A DNA stretch of 64,000 nucleotides from Alphaproteobacteria bacterium (GTDB lineage Bacteria; Pseudomonadota; Alphaproteobacteria; DSM-16000; Inquilinaceae), in the NCBI GenBank assembly GCA_028277405.1, contig JANQGH010000047.1:1-64000 (forward strand), in the 5' to 3' direction. A program made the translations under genes and the position numbers. Shown piece after piece: positions 8,584-18,310 of this stretch. Under the pieces are notes generated by a model. The model had not been told where the DNA came from, ran no database searches, and saw nothing but the letters and a program-made list of their open reading frames with translations. Position 1 is the stretch's first letter, and every line of letters starts with the position of its first letter.

Positions 8584-8964
8584 ATGAGCATTCGCACCCC
8601 CCTCGCCATCGCCCGCAATCACGGTGCCGCCAAGGACGGCGTGCATCACTGGTGGATGCAGCGGCTGACGGCGCTCGCCCTCGTGCCGCTTGTGCTGTGG
8701 TTCGTGATCTCGATCATCAGCATGGCCGGCGCCAGCTATGAGCGGTTCACCGGCTGGGTCTCCAACCCGCTGGTCGCAGCCCTCTTGATCGCGCTGTTGG
8801 TGGCGACATTTTATCACGCCGCGATCGGTCTTCAGGTGATCTACGAGGACTATATCTCCAACCATCTGCGGCGCCGGGTCATCGACGTCGTCACCAAGTT
8901 TATCCTCACGCTGCTCGGGCTGGTCTCGATCATCGCGGTGATTGGATTGGCCGTGGGAGTGTAA
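8584..8964 (+). CDS. sdhD: Succinate dehydrogenase hydrophobic membrane anchor subunit
   Basis: 126 residues from the ATG at 8584, preceded by a clear AGGAGG (8573-8578). The alternative GTG at 8566 overlaps sdhC and is rejected. Three membrane helices lie at about 28-50, 61-86 and 99-124. His78 in VATFYHAAIGLQVIYEDY is the second haem ligand, and the YEDY motif lies at the quinone pocket. Eleven bases after sdhC and seven before sdhA. Confidence 0.95.
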   Translation: MSIRTPLAIARNHGAAKDGVHHWWMQRLTALALVPLVLWFVISIISMAGASYERFTGWVSNPLVAALLIALLVATFYHAAIGLQVIYEDYISNHLRRRVIDVVTKFILTLLGLVSIIAVIGLAVGV

Positions 8965-8971
8965 TTGAGCC

Positions 8972-10762
8972 ATGACAAGCGCGTACGACATTGTCGAACA
9001 TGAACATGACGTGGTGGTCGTCGGTGCGGGCGGGGCGGGCCTGCGCGCCACCTTCGGCATGGCCGAACAGGGGCTGAAGACCGCCTGCGTCACCAAGGTC
9101 TTCCCCACCCGCAGCCATACGGTGGCCGCCCAGGGCGGCGTCTCGGCCTCGCTGGGTAACATGGGCGAAGATGACTGGCGCTGGCACATGTACGACACCG
9201 TCAAGGGGTCGGACTGGCTGGGCGACCAGGACGCGATCGAATATATGTGCCGCGAGGCGGTGCCGGCGATCATCGAGCTGGAGCATTACGGCCTGCCCTT
9301 CAGCCGCACCGAAGACGGCAAGATCTATCAGCGTGCCTTCGGCGGCATGACCACCCATTTCGGCGAGGGCATCGCCTACCGCACCTGCGCGGCGGCCGAC
9401 CGTACCGGCCACGCCATGCTGCACACGCTCTACCAGCAGTCCTTGAAGTACGAGGCGGAGTTCTTCGTCGAGTACATCGCGCTGGACCTGATCATGGACG
9501 AGGAAGGCGCCTGCCGGGGCGTGGTGTGCTGGAACCTGGATGACGGCAAGATCCACCGGTTCCGCGCCCACCAGACCGTGATGGCCACCGGCGGGTACGG
9601 CCGCGCCTATTTCTCCTGCACCTCGGCGCACACCTGCACCGGCGACGGCAACGCCATGGTGGCGCGCGCCGGCCTGCCCTTGCAGGACATGGAGTTCGTG
9701 CAGTTCCACCCGACCGGCGTCTACGGCGCCGGCTGTCTGATCACCGAGGGCGTGCGGGGTGAGGGCGGCTATCTGACCAACGTGGAGGGCGAACGCTTCA
9801 TGGAGCGTTACGCCCCGTCGGCGAAGGACCTGGCCAGCCGCGACGTTGTCAGCCGCGCGATGACCGTCGAGATCCGCGAGGGACGGGGGCATGGCGACGA
9901 CAACGATCACATCCACCTGCATCTGGAGCATTTGGATTCCGACCTGATCCACCAGCGCCTGCCCGGCATCGCCGAAACGGCGCGGATCTTCGCCGATGTT
10001 GACGTCACTCGACAGCCGATCCCCGTGTTGCCGACCGTCCACTACAACATGGGCGGCATCCCCACGAACGTGAACTGCGAGGTGGTCAACCCGACCGCGG
10101 ACGACCCCAACCGCATCGTGCCCGGCCTGATGGCGATCGGCGAGGCGGCCTGCGTCTCGGTTCACGGCGCCAATCGCCTGGGTTCCAACTCGCTGCTCGA
10201 CCTGGTGGTGTTCGGGCGCGCGGCCGCCCATCGCGCGGGCGAAACGGTCGAGAAGGGCTCTGCCCACAAGACGCTGCCGGGCGACGCGACGGACAAAGCG
10301 CTGGACCGGCTTGACCGGGTGCGCAATGCCCGTCCGGAGGTGCCGACCGCCGATCTGCGGCTGGAGATGCAGCGCACGATGCAGACCAATTGCGCGGTCT
10401 TCCGCACCGGCGAGGTGCTGGAGGAGGGCAAGCAGAAGCTGGATGTCGTCTGGTCGAAGCGCCCGGGCGTCGGCGTCAACGACAACTCCATGATCTGGAA
10501 CAGCGATCTCGTCGAAACGCTGGAACTGGACAATCTGATGGTCCAGGCGGTCGCCACCCTGCATGGCGCGGTCAACCGGCACGAAAGCCGCGGCGCCCAT
10601 GCGCGCGAGGATTTCCCGGAGCGCGACGACGAGAACTGGATGAAGCACACCGTCATCTGGGTCGATGACGAGGGCAAGAGCCGGATCGACTATCGCCCGG
10701 TGCATCTGCAGCCGCTGACCAACGACGTGCAATCCTTCCCGCCCAAGGCGCGGGTCTATTGA
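8972..10762 (+). CDS. sdhA: Succinate dehydrogenase flavoprotein subunit
   Basis: 596 residues, normal length. The N-terminal Rossmann motif [12 protein letters not shown] is followed by [10 protein letters not shown], in which His49 is the residue that carries covalent FAD. Substrate and catalytic motifs include the [26 protein letters not shown] region, HPTGVYGAG, EGxRGEGG and the conserved HxxMGGIPTN near residue 355. The C-terminal [11 protein letters not shown] is typical of mitochondrial/alphaproteobacterial SdhA. Oxidises succinate at the inner face of the membrane and passes electrons to SdhB. Confidence 0.98.
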   Translation: MTSAYDIVEHEHDVVVVGAGGAGLRATFGMAEQGLKTACVTKVFPTRSHTVAAQGGVSASLGNMGEDDWRWHMYDTVKGSDWLGDQDAIEYMCREAVPAIIELEHYGLPFSRTEDGKIYQRAFGGMTTHFGEGIAYRTCAAADRTGHAMLHTLYQQSLKYEAEFFVEYIALDLIMDEEGACRGVVCWNLDDGKIHRFRAHQTVMATGGYGRAYFSCTSAHTCTGDGNAMVARAGLPLQDMEFVQFHPTGVYGAGCLITEGVRGEGGYLTNVEGERFMERYAPSAKDLASRDVVSRAMTVEIREGRGHGDDNDHIHLHLEHLDSDLIHQRLPGIAETARIFADVDVTRQPIPVLPTVHYNMGGIPTNVNCEVVNPTADDPNRIVPGLMAIGEAACVSVHGANRLGSNSLLDLVVFGRAAAHRAGETVEKGSAHKTLPGDATDKALDRLDRVRNARPEVPTADLRLEMQRTMQTNCAVFRTGEVLEEGKQKLDVVWSKRPGVGVNDNSMIWNSDLVETLELDNLMVQAVATLHGAVNRHESRGAHAREDFPERDDENWMKHTVIWVDDEGKSRIDYRPVHLQPLTNDVQSFPPKARVY

Positions 10763-10812
10763 TCTTCAAACAGCCGGGCTTCGGCGACGAGCGAATGTGT
10801 AAGGACTGATTG

Positions 10813-11589
10813 ATGGCTGAACTCGCGCTGCCAAAAAACTCCCGGGTGACCCAGGGTGTCAGCCATCCGGTGCCCCAGGGTGCCAAGAACCCGCGCCAGT
10901 TCCAGATCTATCGCTGGAACCCGGATACGGGCGAAAACCCGCGCATCGACACCTACAACATCGATCTGGACAAGTGCGGCCCGATGGTTCTGGACGCGCT
11001 GATCCACATCAAGAGCGATGTCGACTCGACCCTCACCTTCCGCCGGTCCTGCCGCGAGGGCATTTGCGGCAGTTGCGCGATGAACATCGACGGCACCAAC
11101 ACGCTGGCCTGCATCCACGCCATCAGCGACATCGAAGGGCCGGTCAAGATCTATCCGCTGCCGCACATGCCGGTGGTGAAGGACCTGGTGCCCGACCTGA
11201 ACCATGTCTACGCGCAGTACCAGTCGATCAAGCCGTGGCTGGAGGTCGAAAGCGCCGCGCCGAGCCGCGAACGGCTGCAGTCGCCGGAGGATCGCGAGAA
11301 GCTGGACGGGCTTTATGAATGCATCCTGTGCTTCTGCTGTTCGACCTCGTGCCCGAGTTATTGGTGGAACGGTGACCGGTTCCTGGGCCCGGCCATTCTG
11401 CTGCAGGCCTATCGCTGGCTGGCCGACAGCCGCGATGAGCATATGGGCGAGCGGCTGGACGCGCTGGAGGACCCGTTCCGGCTCTATCGCTGCCACACGA
11501 TCATGAACTGCACCAAAACCTGCCCGAAGGGTTTGAACCCCGCCAAGGCGATCGCGGAGATCAAGAAGCTGATGATCGAACGCCGTTGA
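10813..11589 (+). CDS. sdhB: Succinate dehydrogenase iron-sulfur subunit
   Basis: 258 residues starting at ATG 10813; the TTG one codon earlier is less likely. It carries three iron-sulfur clusters: the 2Fe-2S site in [21 protein letters not shown], then the 4Fe-4S and 3Fe-4S ligands in [16 protein letters not shown] and [20 protein letters not shown]. Closes the sdhCDAB operon. The next gene begins 37 bases downstream on the same strand. Confidence 0.98.
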   Translation: MAELALPKNSRVTQGVSHPVPQGAKNPRQFQIYRWNPDTGENPRIDTYNIDLDKCGPMVLDALIHIKSDVDSTLTFRRSCREGICGSCAMNIDGTNTLACIHAISDIEGPVKIYPLPHMPVVKDLVPDLNHVYAQYQSIKPWLEVESAAPSRERLQSPEDREKLDGLYECILCFCCSTSCPSYWWNGDRFLGPAILLQAYRWLADSRDEHMGERLDALEDPFRLYRCHTIMNCTKTCPKGLNPAKAIAEIKKLMIERR

Positions 11590-11626
11590 TCGCGGCGGTG
11601 GTCGGACGGCGGCGGGATCGGGTCCC

Positions 11627-12973
11627 GTGAACCTGGCGGGCATGCTGGCCGCGCGCGCGGACGAGGGCGCGCCGCTGCGCGTGGCGGTGATTGGCGCCGG
11701 CAAGTTCGCGGCGATGTTTCTGGCCCAGGCCAGACGGACGAAGGGCCTGCACATCGTCGGCGTCGCGGATCTGGACGTTCAGCGCGCCCATGATGCGCTG
11801 ACGGCCACCGGCTGGCCCCCGACCCAATTCGACGCCAAGGATGTCGCCCGTGCCGTGCGGGCGGGGACGACCTTCGTCACCGACGATGCCTTCGACCTGA
11901 TCGACGACCCGGCGATCGAGATTGTGGTCGATGCCACCGGCAGTCCGCAGGTGGCGATCGGTCACACGCTGGACTGCCTGGAACACGGCAAACATCTGGT
12001 CAATGTCACGGTCGAGGCGGATGTGCTCGCCGGGCCGCTGCTGGCGGAACGGTTTCGCCGCGCCGGCCTGGTTTATTCGCTGGCCTATGGCGACCAGCCG
12101 GCGCTGATCGCCGAAATGGTGGATTGGGTCCGCGCGACCGGGTTCGACGTCATCTGTGCCGGCAAGGGCACGAAGTATCTGCCCGGCTTCGAATACAGCA
12201 CGCCGGAGACGGTCTGGGACCATTACGGACTGACCGCTGAGCAGGCGCGGCAGGGCGGCATGAACGCGCAGATGTTCAACAGTTTCCTGGACGGGACGAA
12301 GTCGGCGATTGAGATGGCGGCGGTGGCGAATGCCTGCGACCTGACGCCGCCGCCGAGCGGGTTGGCCTTTCCGCCCGTTGCGGCCGAGGGGCTGGCGCAG
12401 GCGCTGAAGCCCGTATCGGTGGGGGGCCTGGCCGCCCATGCGGGCACGGTCGAGGTCGTGTCGTCGCATTATCCGGACGGAAGCGAGGTCGACGGCGACC
12501 TTCGCTGGGGTGTGTACGTTGTGTTCGAGGCACCCGACGACTATGTCCGCCGCTGCTTTGCCGAATACGGGCTGGCGACCGACGACAGCGGTCGCTTTGC
12601 CGCGATGTACAAGCCCTATCATCTGATCGGGCTGGAGCTGGGCATCAGCGTCGCGTCGGCCGGGCTGCGCGGCGAACCGACTGGCGCGCCGACCGGCTTT
12701 CGCGGCGACGTGGTGGCCGTCGCCAAACGACGCTTGGCGGCGGGCGACCGGCTGGACGGCGAGGGCGGCGCCACGGTCTATGGCCGGCTGGTGCCGGCAC
12801 ACCATTCGTTGAGTGAAGACTGGCTGCCGATCGGCCTTGCCCATGGCATCCAAACGCGCGCGCCGGTCGACAAGGACCAGCCGTTGCGCTGGTCCGATGT
12901 CGACATCGACGATAGCTCGCCTGCGGTCGCCCTCAGGCGTGATATGGAGGCCGAGGCCAGGGCCGGGCGCTAG
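11627..12973 (+). CDS. NAD(P)-dependent oxidoreductase with C-terminal SAF domain
   Basis: 448 residues from GTG. The N-terminal GAPLRVAVIGAGKFAAMFLAQ is a Rossmann dinucleotide-binding loop of the homoserine-dehydrogenase/Gfo-Idh type. VVDATGSPQVAIGHTLDCLEHGKHLVNVTVEAD is characteristic of this family. The last 70 residues (AKRRLAAGDRLDGEGGATVYG onward) form a SAF (antifreeze/FlgA-like) domain, which is why relatives are often misnamed flagellar proteins. The substrate is unknown; relatives are associated with sugar-acid and carboxylate catabolism. It lies 37 bases after sdhB and may be read with that operon. Confidence 0.8.
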   Translation: MNLAGMLAARADEGAPLRVAVIGAGKFAAMFLAQARRTKGLHIVGVADLDVQRAHDALTATGWPPTQFDAKDVARAVRAGTTFVTDDAFDLIDDPAIEIVVDATGSPQVAIGHTLDCLEHGKHLVNVTVEADVLAGPLLAERFRRAGLVYSLAYGDQPALIAEMVDWVRATGFDVICAGKGTKYLPGFEYSTPETVWDHYGLTAEQARQGGMNAQMFNSFLDGTKSAIEMAAVANACDLTPPPSGLAFPPVAAEGLAQALKPVSVGGLAAHAGTVEVVSSHYPDGSEVDGDLRWGVYVVFEAPDDYVRRCFAEYGLATDDSGRFAAMYKPYHLIGLELGISVASAGLRGEPTGAPTGFRGDVVAVAKRRLAAGDRLDGEGGATVYGRLVPAHHSLSEDWLPIGLAHGIQTRAPVDKDQPLRWSDVDIDDSSPAVALRRDMEAEARAGR

Positions 12974-12978
12974 CGCGG

Positions 12979-13218
12979 TCACTGACGCCAGGGGGCCTTG
13001 CGAAACTCGGTATCGACGTCGCTGCGGCTGAGCCCGATATCGCCCAGCATGCGGTCGTCCAACCGCGCGAGTTGGCGGCGCTGGCGCGCCCGCTCCGGCC
13101 ATTCCCAGGTGACGGACGCGCCGAGGCGCGCAATGGCGGTCAGGATACGCATGAACCGCGTGGGGCGGGCGGATTGCTGCTTGGCGTCTAGTGAAATGCA
13201 CGATTCATAGGTCGACAT
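12979..13218 (-). CDS. DUF1127 domain protein
   Basis: 79 residues from the ATG at 13218, preceded on the minus strand by AGAGGAAAC. The C-terminal half carries the DUF1127 signature (RRQLARLDDRMLGDIGLSRSDVDTEF), an arginine-rich helix pair. Small DUF1127 proteins in alphaproteobacteria have been linked to RNA turnover, stress and phosphate/carbon responses. This one has a longer N-terminal half than the shortest members. It is convergent with the SAF oxidoreductase gene (5 bases apart) and divergent from the LysR gene, so the two could share the 150-base spacer for regulation. Confidence 0.85.
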   Translation of the reverse strand: MSTYESCISLDAKQQSARPTRFMRILTAIARLGASVTWEWPERARQRRQLARLDDRMLGDIGLSRSDVDTEFRKAPWRQ

Positions 13219-13368
13219 GGCTGTTTCCTCTTGGGTCAGAACCCACGTCTCCGTGGTCCGTGGGGAAAACATGCAGTGTCGGAACAGTTCAGACAAACGA
13301 ATAGATTTTATGGCACGGATCAACATAGTTGATGTTAAGATGCCTCAGTCTGAGACAGGAGACCGGCC

Positions 13369-14253
13369 ATTCATCCGACATTCGACATCGATGTCTTGCG
13401 GACGCTGATCGCGTTCGCGGACACGGGCAGCTTCACCAAGTCCGCCGAGCGGGTGCACCGCACGCAGTCGGCCGTCAGCATGCAGATGCGCCGGCTGGAA
13501 GAACAGGTCGGCCGGCCGCTGTTCGAACGCCAGGGCCGTGACCTGCAACTGACCGCCGATGGCCGCACGCTGGTTTCGTTCGGCCGCCGGATCTTGAAGA
13601 TCCATGAGGAGGCGGTCGGCAACTTCACCGAGGCCAAGCTGACTGGCACGATCAAGGTCGGCACGCCGGACGATTATGCGCTGAGCATTCTGCCGACCCT
13701 GTTCTCGCGCTTCGCGGAGACCTATCCGGACGTGCATCTGGAGGTGCTGTGCGCGGCGTCCGAACGCCTGCGCGAGCATTTGAATGCCGGCGATCTCGAC
13801 ATGGCGATCGTGACCTGCAACGACGAGCTTGAGGCGGCCGACGGCATCGTCCTGTCGCAAGACCCGATCGTCTGGGTCACGTCGGAGACACACGACACGC
13901 ATCTGCAGCGCCCGCTGCCGCTGGCCCTGTTCACGGAACCGTGCCAGTTCCGGCGCTGGGGCTTCGAGGCGCTGGACCGCGCCAATATCGGCTATCGCGT
14001 CGCCTATTCCAGCGCCAACATGTATGCCCTGTTCGGCGCCGTTTTGGCCGGCCTGGCCGTGACCGTGGTGGCGCAGACATCCATGGTGCCGGGCATGCGG
14101 GTCCTGCGGCCGGACGAAGGGTTTCCCAGCATGCCCATGGCGACGGTGGCCCTGTTCCAGCCCCACGGGCGGAAGAACACGGCGAGCACCCGCCTCGTCG
14201 ACCATATCGTCGACAGTTTCCGGTCTCGCGACCCCGAAAGGCTGGTTTCCTGA
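13369..14253 (+). CDS. LysR-family transcriptional regulator with a probable ATT start
   Basis: Winged-helix N-terminus (FDIDVLRTLIAFADTGSFTKSAERVHRTQSAVSMQMRRLEE) and a periplasmic-binding-protein-like effector domain. The first conventional start is TTG 13396, which lacks a ribosome site and would remove the start of helix 1. No ATG, GTG or earlier TTG exists after the in-frame stop at 13351. AGGAGA at 13357-13362 sits six bases before ATT 13369, which gives the N-terminus MHPTFDIDVLRT expected of LysR proteins and 294 residues. I therefore choose ATT. A sequencing error or a strain-specific start mutation is the alternative. Divergent from the DUF1127 gene. Confidence 0.8.
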   Translation: MHPTFDIDVLRTLIAFADTGSFTKSAERVHRTQSAVSMQMRRLEEQVGRPLFERQGRDLQLTADGRTLVSFGRRILKIHEEAVGNFTEAKLTGTIKVGTPDDYALSILPTLFSRFAETYPDVHLEVLCAASERLREHLNAGDLDMAIVTCNDELEAADGIVLSQDPIVWVTSETHDTHLQRPLPLALFTEPCQFRRWGFEALDRANIGYRVAYSSANMYALFGAVLAGLAVTVVAQTSMVPGMRVLRPDEGFPSMPMATVALFQPHGRKNTASTRLVDHIVDSFRSRDPERLVS

Positions 14254-14334
14254 TCCAAGTCTGGTCGCTAAACTCCGGCGCCCGCTCGCTGCGGGCATCC
14301 GTATCGTTCCAGAACTGCCCCGTAGGTATCCGCC

Positions 14335-15198
14335 ATGGATCTTGAGGAGATCAGGACCGAAGCCGAAGCGTTGGCGACGCTCGCCATCGACTACGCCATA
14401 CAGATCATCGGCGCGCTTGCGATCCTGATCGCCGGCTGGATCGTCGCCGGCTGGCTTTATCGGCGGATCAAGCGGCGCATGCTGGCCTCGCCGCGCTTCG
14501 ACAACACCATGGCGCCGGTCACGGCCGCAATCGTCCGCTACGCCATTTTGATCTTCGTCCTGGTCGCGGTGCTGGCCCAGTTCGGCGTTCAGACCACCAG
14601 CCTGATCGCGGCCCTCGGCGCGGCCGGCCTGGCCATCGGCCTCGCCCTGCAAGGCACCTTGTCGAACATCGCGTCCGGCGTGATGCTGTTGTTCCTGAAG
14701 CCGGTCGAGACCGGCGACTTCATCGACGCCGGCGGCATTGCGGGCACGGTCGACGAGATCGGTCTGTTCGCCACCAAGATGCACACCTTCGACGGCGTCT
14801 ATCAGTTCGTGCCGAACAATCAGATCTGGAATTCGGAGATCAAGAACTATTCGCGCCTGCCGACACGTCGCATGGATGTTTCCGTCGGCATCGCCTACAG
14901 CGACGACGTGGCCGGCGCGATGAAGGTGCTGTCCGACATTCTGGCGGGCGACGACCGGGTGCTGGGCGATCCGGAACCCCAGGTGATGGTGACGGAGCTG
15001 GGCGACAGTGCCGTAACGATCAACATGCGCTGCTGGGCCAATCGCGCGGATTATTGGGGCCTGCTGTTCGACCTGAACCGGCGCGCCCTGGTCGACATCC
15101 AGGCGGCCGGCTACTCCATTCCGTTCCCGCAACGCGACGTTCACCTGATCGCCGACAGCGACGCGAACAAGGGCGCGCCCGATTCCGAAGCGACGTGA
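14335..15198 (+). CDS. Small-conductance mechanosensitive channel (MscS family)
   Basis: 287 residues, the compact MscS form. Two N-terminal helices (about 15-43 and 58-83) lead into the pore helix TM3, seen as AALGAAGLAIGLALQGTLSNIASGVMLL, with the Gly/Ala packing pattern of the family. The beta-domain motif PVETGDFIDAGGIAGTVDEIGLFATKM and PNNQIWNSEIKNYS follow. Inner-membrane tension-gated channel protecting against hypo-osmotic shock. Starts 81 bases after the LysR gene on the same strand. Confidence 0.93.
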   Translation: MDLEEIRTEAEALATLAIDYAIQIIGALAILIAGWIVAGWLYRRIKRRMLASPRFDNTMAPVTAAIVRYAILIFVLVAVLAQFGVQTTSLIAALGAAGLAIGLALQGTLSNIASGVMLLFLKPVETGDFIDAGGIAGTVDEIGLFATKMHTFDGVYQFVPNNQIWNSEIKNYSRLPTRRMDVSVGIAYSDDVAGAMKVLSDILAGDDRVLGDPEPQVMVTELGDSAVTINMRCWANRADYWGLLFDLNRRALVDIQAAGYSIPFPQRDVHLIADSDANKGAPDSEAT

Positions 15199-15226
15199 GG
15201 CCAAGCCCTCCGTTTAGAGTTCAGCC

Positions 15227-16393
15227 ATGTCCACACAGCTGATCGAGGCGGCCCGCAAGAACGGGGCGAAGGGGCCGTTGCAGGCCTATGAGGGGCTGGT
15301 CGCCGACGGCCTGGTTCAACGCGACCCGGCCCAGGAAGAGGCGGCGCGCCTGTTGCAGCGGCTTGACGACCGGTTGGAGGGCTATGCGCCAAAGCCGGCG
15401 CCCACCGGTTGGCGGGCACGCTTGCGCGGCGATACCAGGGTGGAGCCGCCGTGCGGCCTCTACATCCATGGCGGGGTCGGACGCGGCAAATCCATGCTGA
15501 TGGATCTGTTCTTCGACACCGCGCCGGTGGCGGCAAAGCGGCGGGTTCATTTCAACGCCTTCATGATCGAAATCCACGACCGTCTGCACCGCTGGCGCAA
15601 ATCGGTCGGCAGTGATTTCGACCGCAAGCGCGGGCGGCACGTCGACGACCCGATGCCGCCGCTGGCGCGCGATCTGGCGGCCGACGCGTGGCTGTTGTGT
15701 TTCGACGAGTTTCACGTCGTGGACATTGCCGATGCCATGATCCTGGGCCGCCTGTTCTCCGCCCTGTTCGACGAAGGGGTCGTGGTCGTCACGACTTCCA
15801 ACTGGGCGCCGGACGATCTCTATAAGGACGGCCTGCAGCGGGTACGCTTTCTGCCCTTCATCGACCTGTTGAAGGAACGGCTCGACGTCTATCACCTCGA
15901 CAGCGGGGTCGACTACCGGCTGCAGCGGATCATGGGCGCGAAGACCTATCACTATCCGCTTGGGCCGGCGGCGGACGCCGCAATGACGCGGCTGTTCGAC
16001 GATCTGACCGACGGCGCCGAGGTCGCGCCCCGGACGCTTAAGGTGAAGGGGCGTGCGGTGACCATCCCGAAGGCGGCGGGCGGGGTCGCCTGGGCCAGCT
16101 TCGACGAGCTGTGCGGCCAGCCGCGGGGCGCCGCCGACTATCTGGCCATGGCTGAAGCCTTCGACACCTTGTTCGTCACAGGAGTTCGGTGCCTGACCGA
16201 GCGGCAGAAGAACGAGGCCAAGCGCTTCATCATTCTGGTCGACACGCTGTATGAGAGCCGCACGCGCCTGATCGTGTCGGCCGAGGCCGCGCCCCAGAAG
16301 CTTTACGGGGCGGACAGCCACAAGCTGGAGTTCGACCGGACGGTCAGCCGGCTGATCGAAATGCAGTCGAAGGACTACCTGGCCTCACGGTAA
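15227..16393 (+). CDS. zapE: Cell division protein ZapE (AFG1-like ATPase)
   Basis: 388-residue P-loop ATPase of the AFG1/LACE1/ZapE family. Walker A is GGVGRGKSMLMDLFF (about residues 83-97), Walker B LLCFDEFHVVDIADAM, and sensor-1 VVVVTTSNWAPDDLYKDGLQR. The segment HFNAFMxEIHxRLH is a family hallmark. ZapE acts at the division ring in E. coli, and its mitochondrial relatives assist respiratory-chain quality control, which fits its position just before mdh and the suc genes. In many alphaproteobacteria this gene also precedes mdh. Confidence 0.93.
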   Translation: MSTQLIEAARKNGAKGPLQAYEGLVADGLVQRDPAQEEAARLLQRLDDRLEGYAPKPAPTGWRARLRGDTRVEPPCGLYIHGGVGRGKSMLMDLFFDTAPVAAKRRVHFNAFMIEIHDRLHRWRKSVGSDFDRKRGRHVDDPMPPLARDLAADAWLLCFDEFHVVDIADAMILGRLFSALFDEGVVVVTTSNWAPDDLYKDGLQRVRFLPFIDLLKERLDVYHLDSGVDYRLQRIMGAKTYHYPLGPAADAAMTRLFDDLTDGAEVAPRTLKVKGRAVTIPKAAGGVAWASFDELCGQPRGAADYLAMAEAFDTLFVTGVRCLTERQKNEAKRFIILVDTLYESRTRLIVSAEAAPQKLYGADSHKLEFDRTVSRLIEMQSKDYLASR

Positions 16394-16451
16394 CCGACCG
16401 GTGATCAGGGTCCCCGGCCGGTGCCTTGTGCCGGGCGTGGTTTGGCCTTAG

Positions 16452-17489
<1,038 letters not shown>

Positions 17490-17503
17490 CCGGAATGAGG
17501 TAA

Positions 17504-17528
17504 GCCGGCCCGGGTATGCCGGGCCGGC
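17504..17528. terminator. Strong hairpin between convergent mdh and mscL
   Basis: A perfect 10-bp stem (GCCGGCCCGG with CCGGGCCGGC) with a GTATG loop, 15 bases after the mdh stop and 9 bases before the end of mscL on the other strand. No long T-tract on either side, so it may work as a bidirectional, partly Rho-assisted terminator or an mRNA 3' end stabiliser. Confidence 0.65.
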
Positions 17529-17536
17529 GACCAGAC

Positions 17537-17959
17537 TTAGGACCGCTGCTGCTTGAGCAGGTCGCGGATCTCCTCCAGCAAGACCTCCTCGCGCGGCGGC
17601 GCGGCCGGCTCCGCCGGCTTTTCCTCTTCCTGCCGTTTCAGCCGGTTCATGCCCTTGACCAGGAAGAACAAGACCCAGGCGACGATCACGAAGGTGATCA
17701 CGGCATTGATGAAGATGCCGTAATTGATCGTCGCCGCGCCGGCCTCGCGCGCCGCTTCCAGCGAGGCATACTCACCGCCAGACAGGTTGATGTAGAGGTC
17801 GGTGAAATCCGTGCCGCCCAGCAGCACGCCGATCGGCGGCATGATGATGTCGTTGACCAGCGAGTTGACGATGGCGGTGAAGGCGACGCCGAGAATGATG
17901 CCGATCGCCAGATCGACGACATTGCCCTTCACCGCGAATTCCTTGAATTCCTTTAGCAT
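17537..17959 (-). CDS. mscL: Large-conductance mechanosensitive channel
   Basis: 140 residues. The N-terminal helix and first membrane helix read [40 protein letters not shown], the signature of MscL with its pore glycine pattern. The second helix ([29 protein letters not shown]) and the cytoplasmic helix ending [12 protein letters not shown] complete the family. The periplasmic loop is somewhat long and acidic. Single gene convergent with mdh. Confidence 0.96.
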   Translation of the reverse strand: MLKEFKEFAVKGNVVDLAIGIILGVAFTAIVNSLVNDIIMPPIGVLLGGTDFTDLYINLSGGEYASLEAAREAGAATINYGIFINAVITFVIVAWVLFFLVKGMNRLKRQEEEKPAEPAAPPREEVLLEEIRDLLKQQRS

Positions 17960-18102
17960 GCTGTCCTCACTTTCAGGGTGGGGGAACCTTAAAGTTGGGG
18001 GTGATTGCTGTTAGGCGGGCTCAAGAACGCTCGCGCGTGTGGCAGCAGGTGGGCCGCCGCCATCCCTGTCCCCGAGCCGGGGAATCATGGCTCATGGTCC
18101 GG

Positions 18103-18132
18103 CTGAATGTCTAGAAAATAGACAGAGTTCAG
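18103..18132. promoter_or_regulatory. Interrupted palindrome upstream of the suc operon
   Basis: CTGAA-TGTCTA-GAAAA-TAGACA-gag-TTCAG: a perfect 6-bp inner repeat (18108-18113/18119-18124) and a 5-bp outer repeat. It lies 180 bases before sucC and 140 bases from the divergent mscL start, within the 350-base intergenic region 17960-18310. It could be an operator or part of a leader structure. I see no convincing promoter boxes, only a locally AT-rich patch just after it (GTAATACACGTAAAGATTGTT). Confidence 0.35.
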
Positions 18133-18199
18133 TAATACACGTAAAGATTGTTACGAGCGTGCGCTGAGCGGTTGATCGCCGCGGATTCGTCGCCGTCGA

Positions 18200-18223
18200 A
18201 GGTTGCCGCAGAGGTTGCCGCAG
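18200..18223. repeat. Two perfect 12-bp tandem repeats in the suc leader
   Basis: AGGTTGCCGCAG is repeated twice without a gap, 88 bases before the sucC start. Probably replication slippage in the leader; a regulatory use is possible but unsupported. Confidence 0.6.
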
Positions 18224-18310
18224 ACCGCTGCTTGTGCTTATCACTGTGCGGCATCGGGCCGCCGGCCCGGCCATTCCCAATCATCGACCCCACGGGACCG
18301 TCGATCATCC

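Noticed and set aside
18203..18310. 36-codon N-terminal extension of SucC
   Set aside because: The family begins at MNIHEYQ, and the extension consists of leader DNA including the 12-bp repeats.
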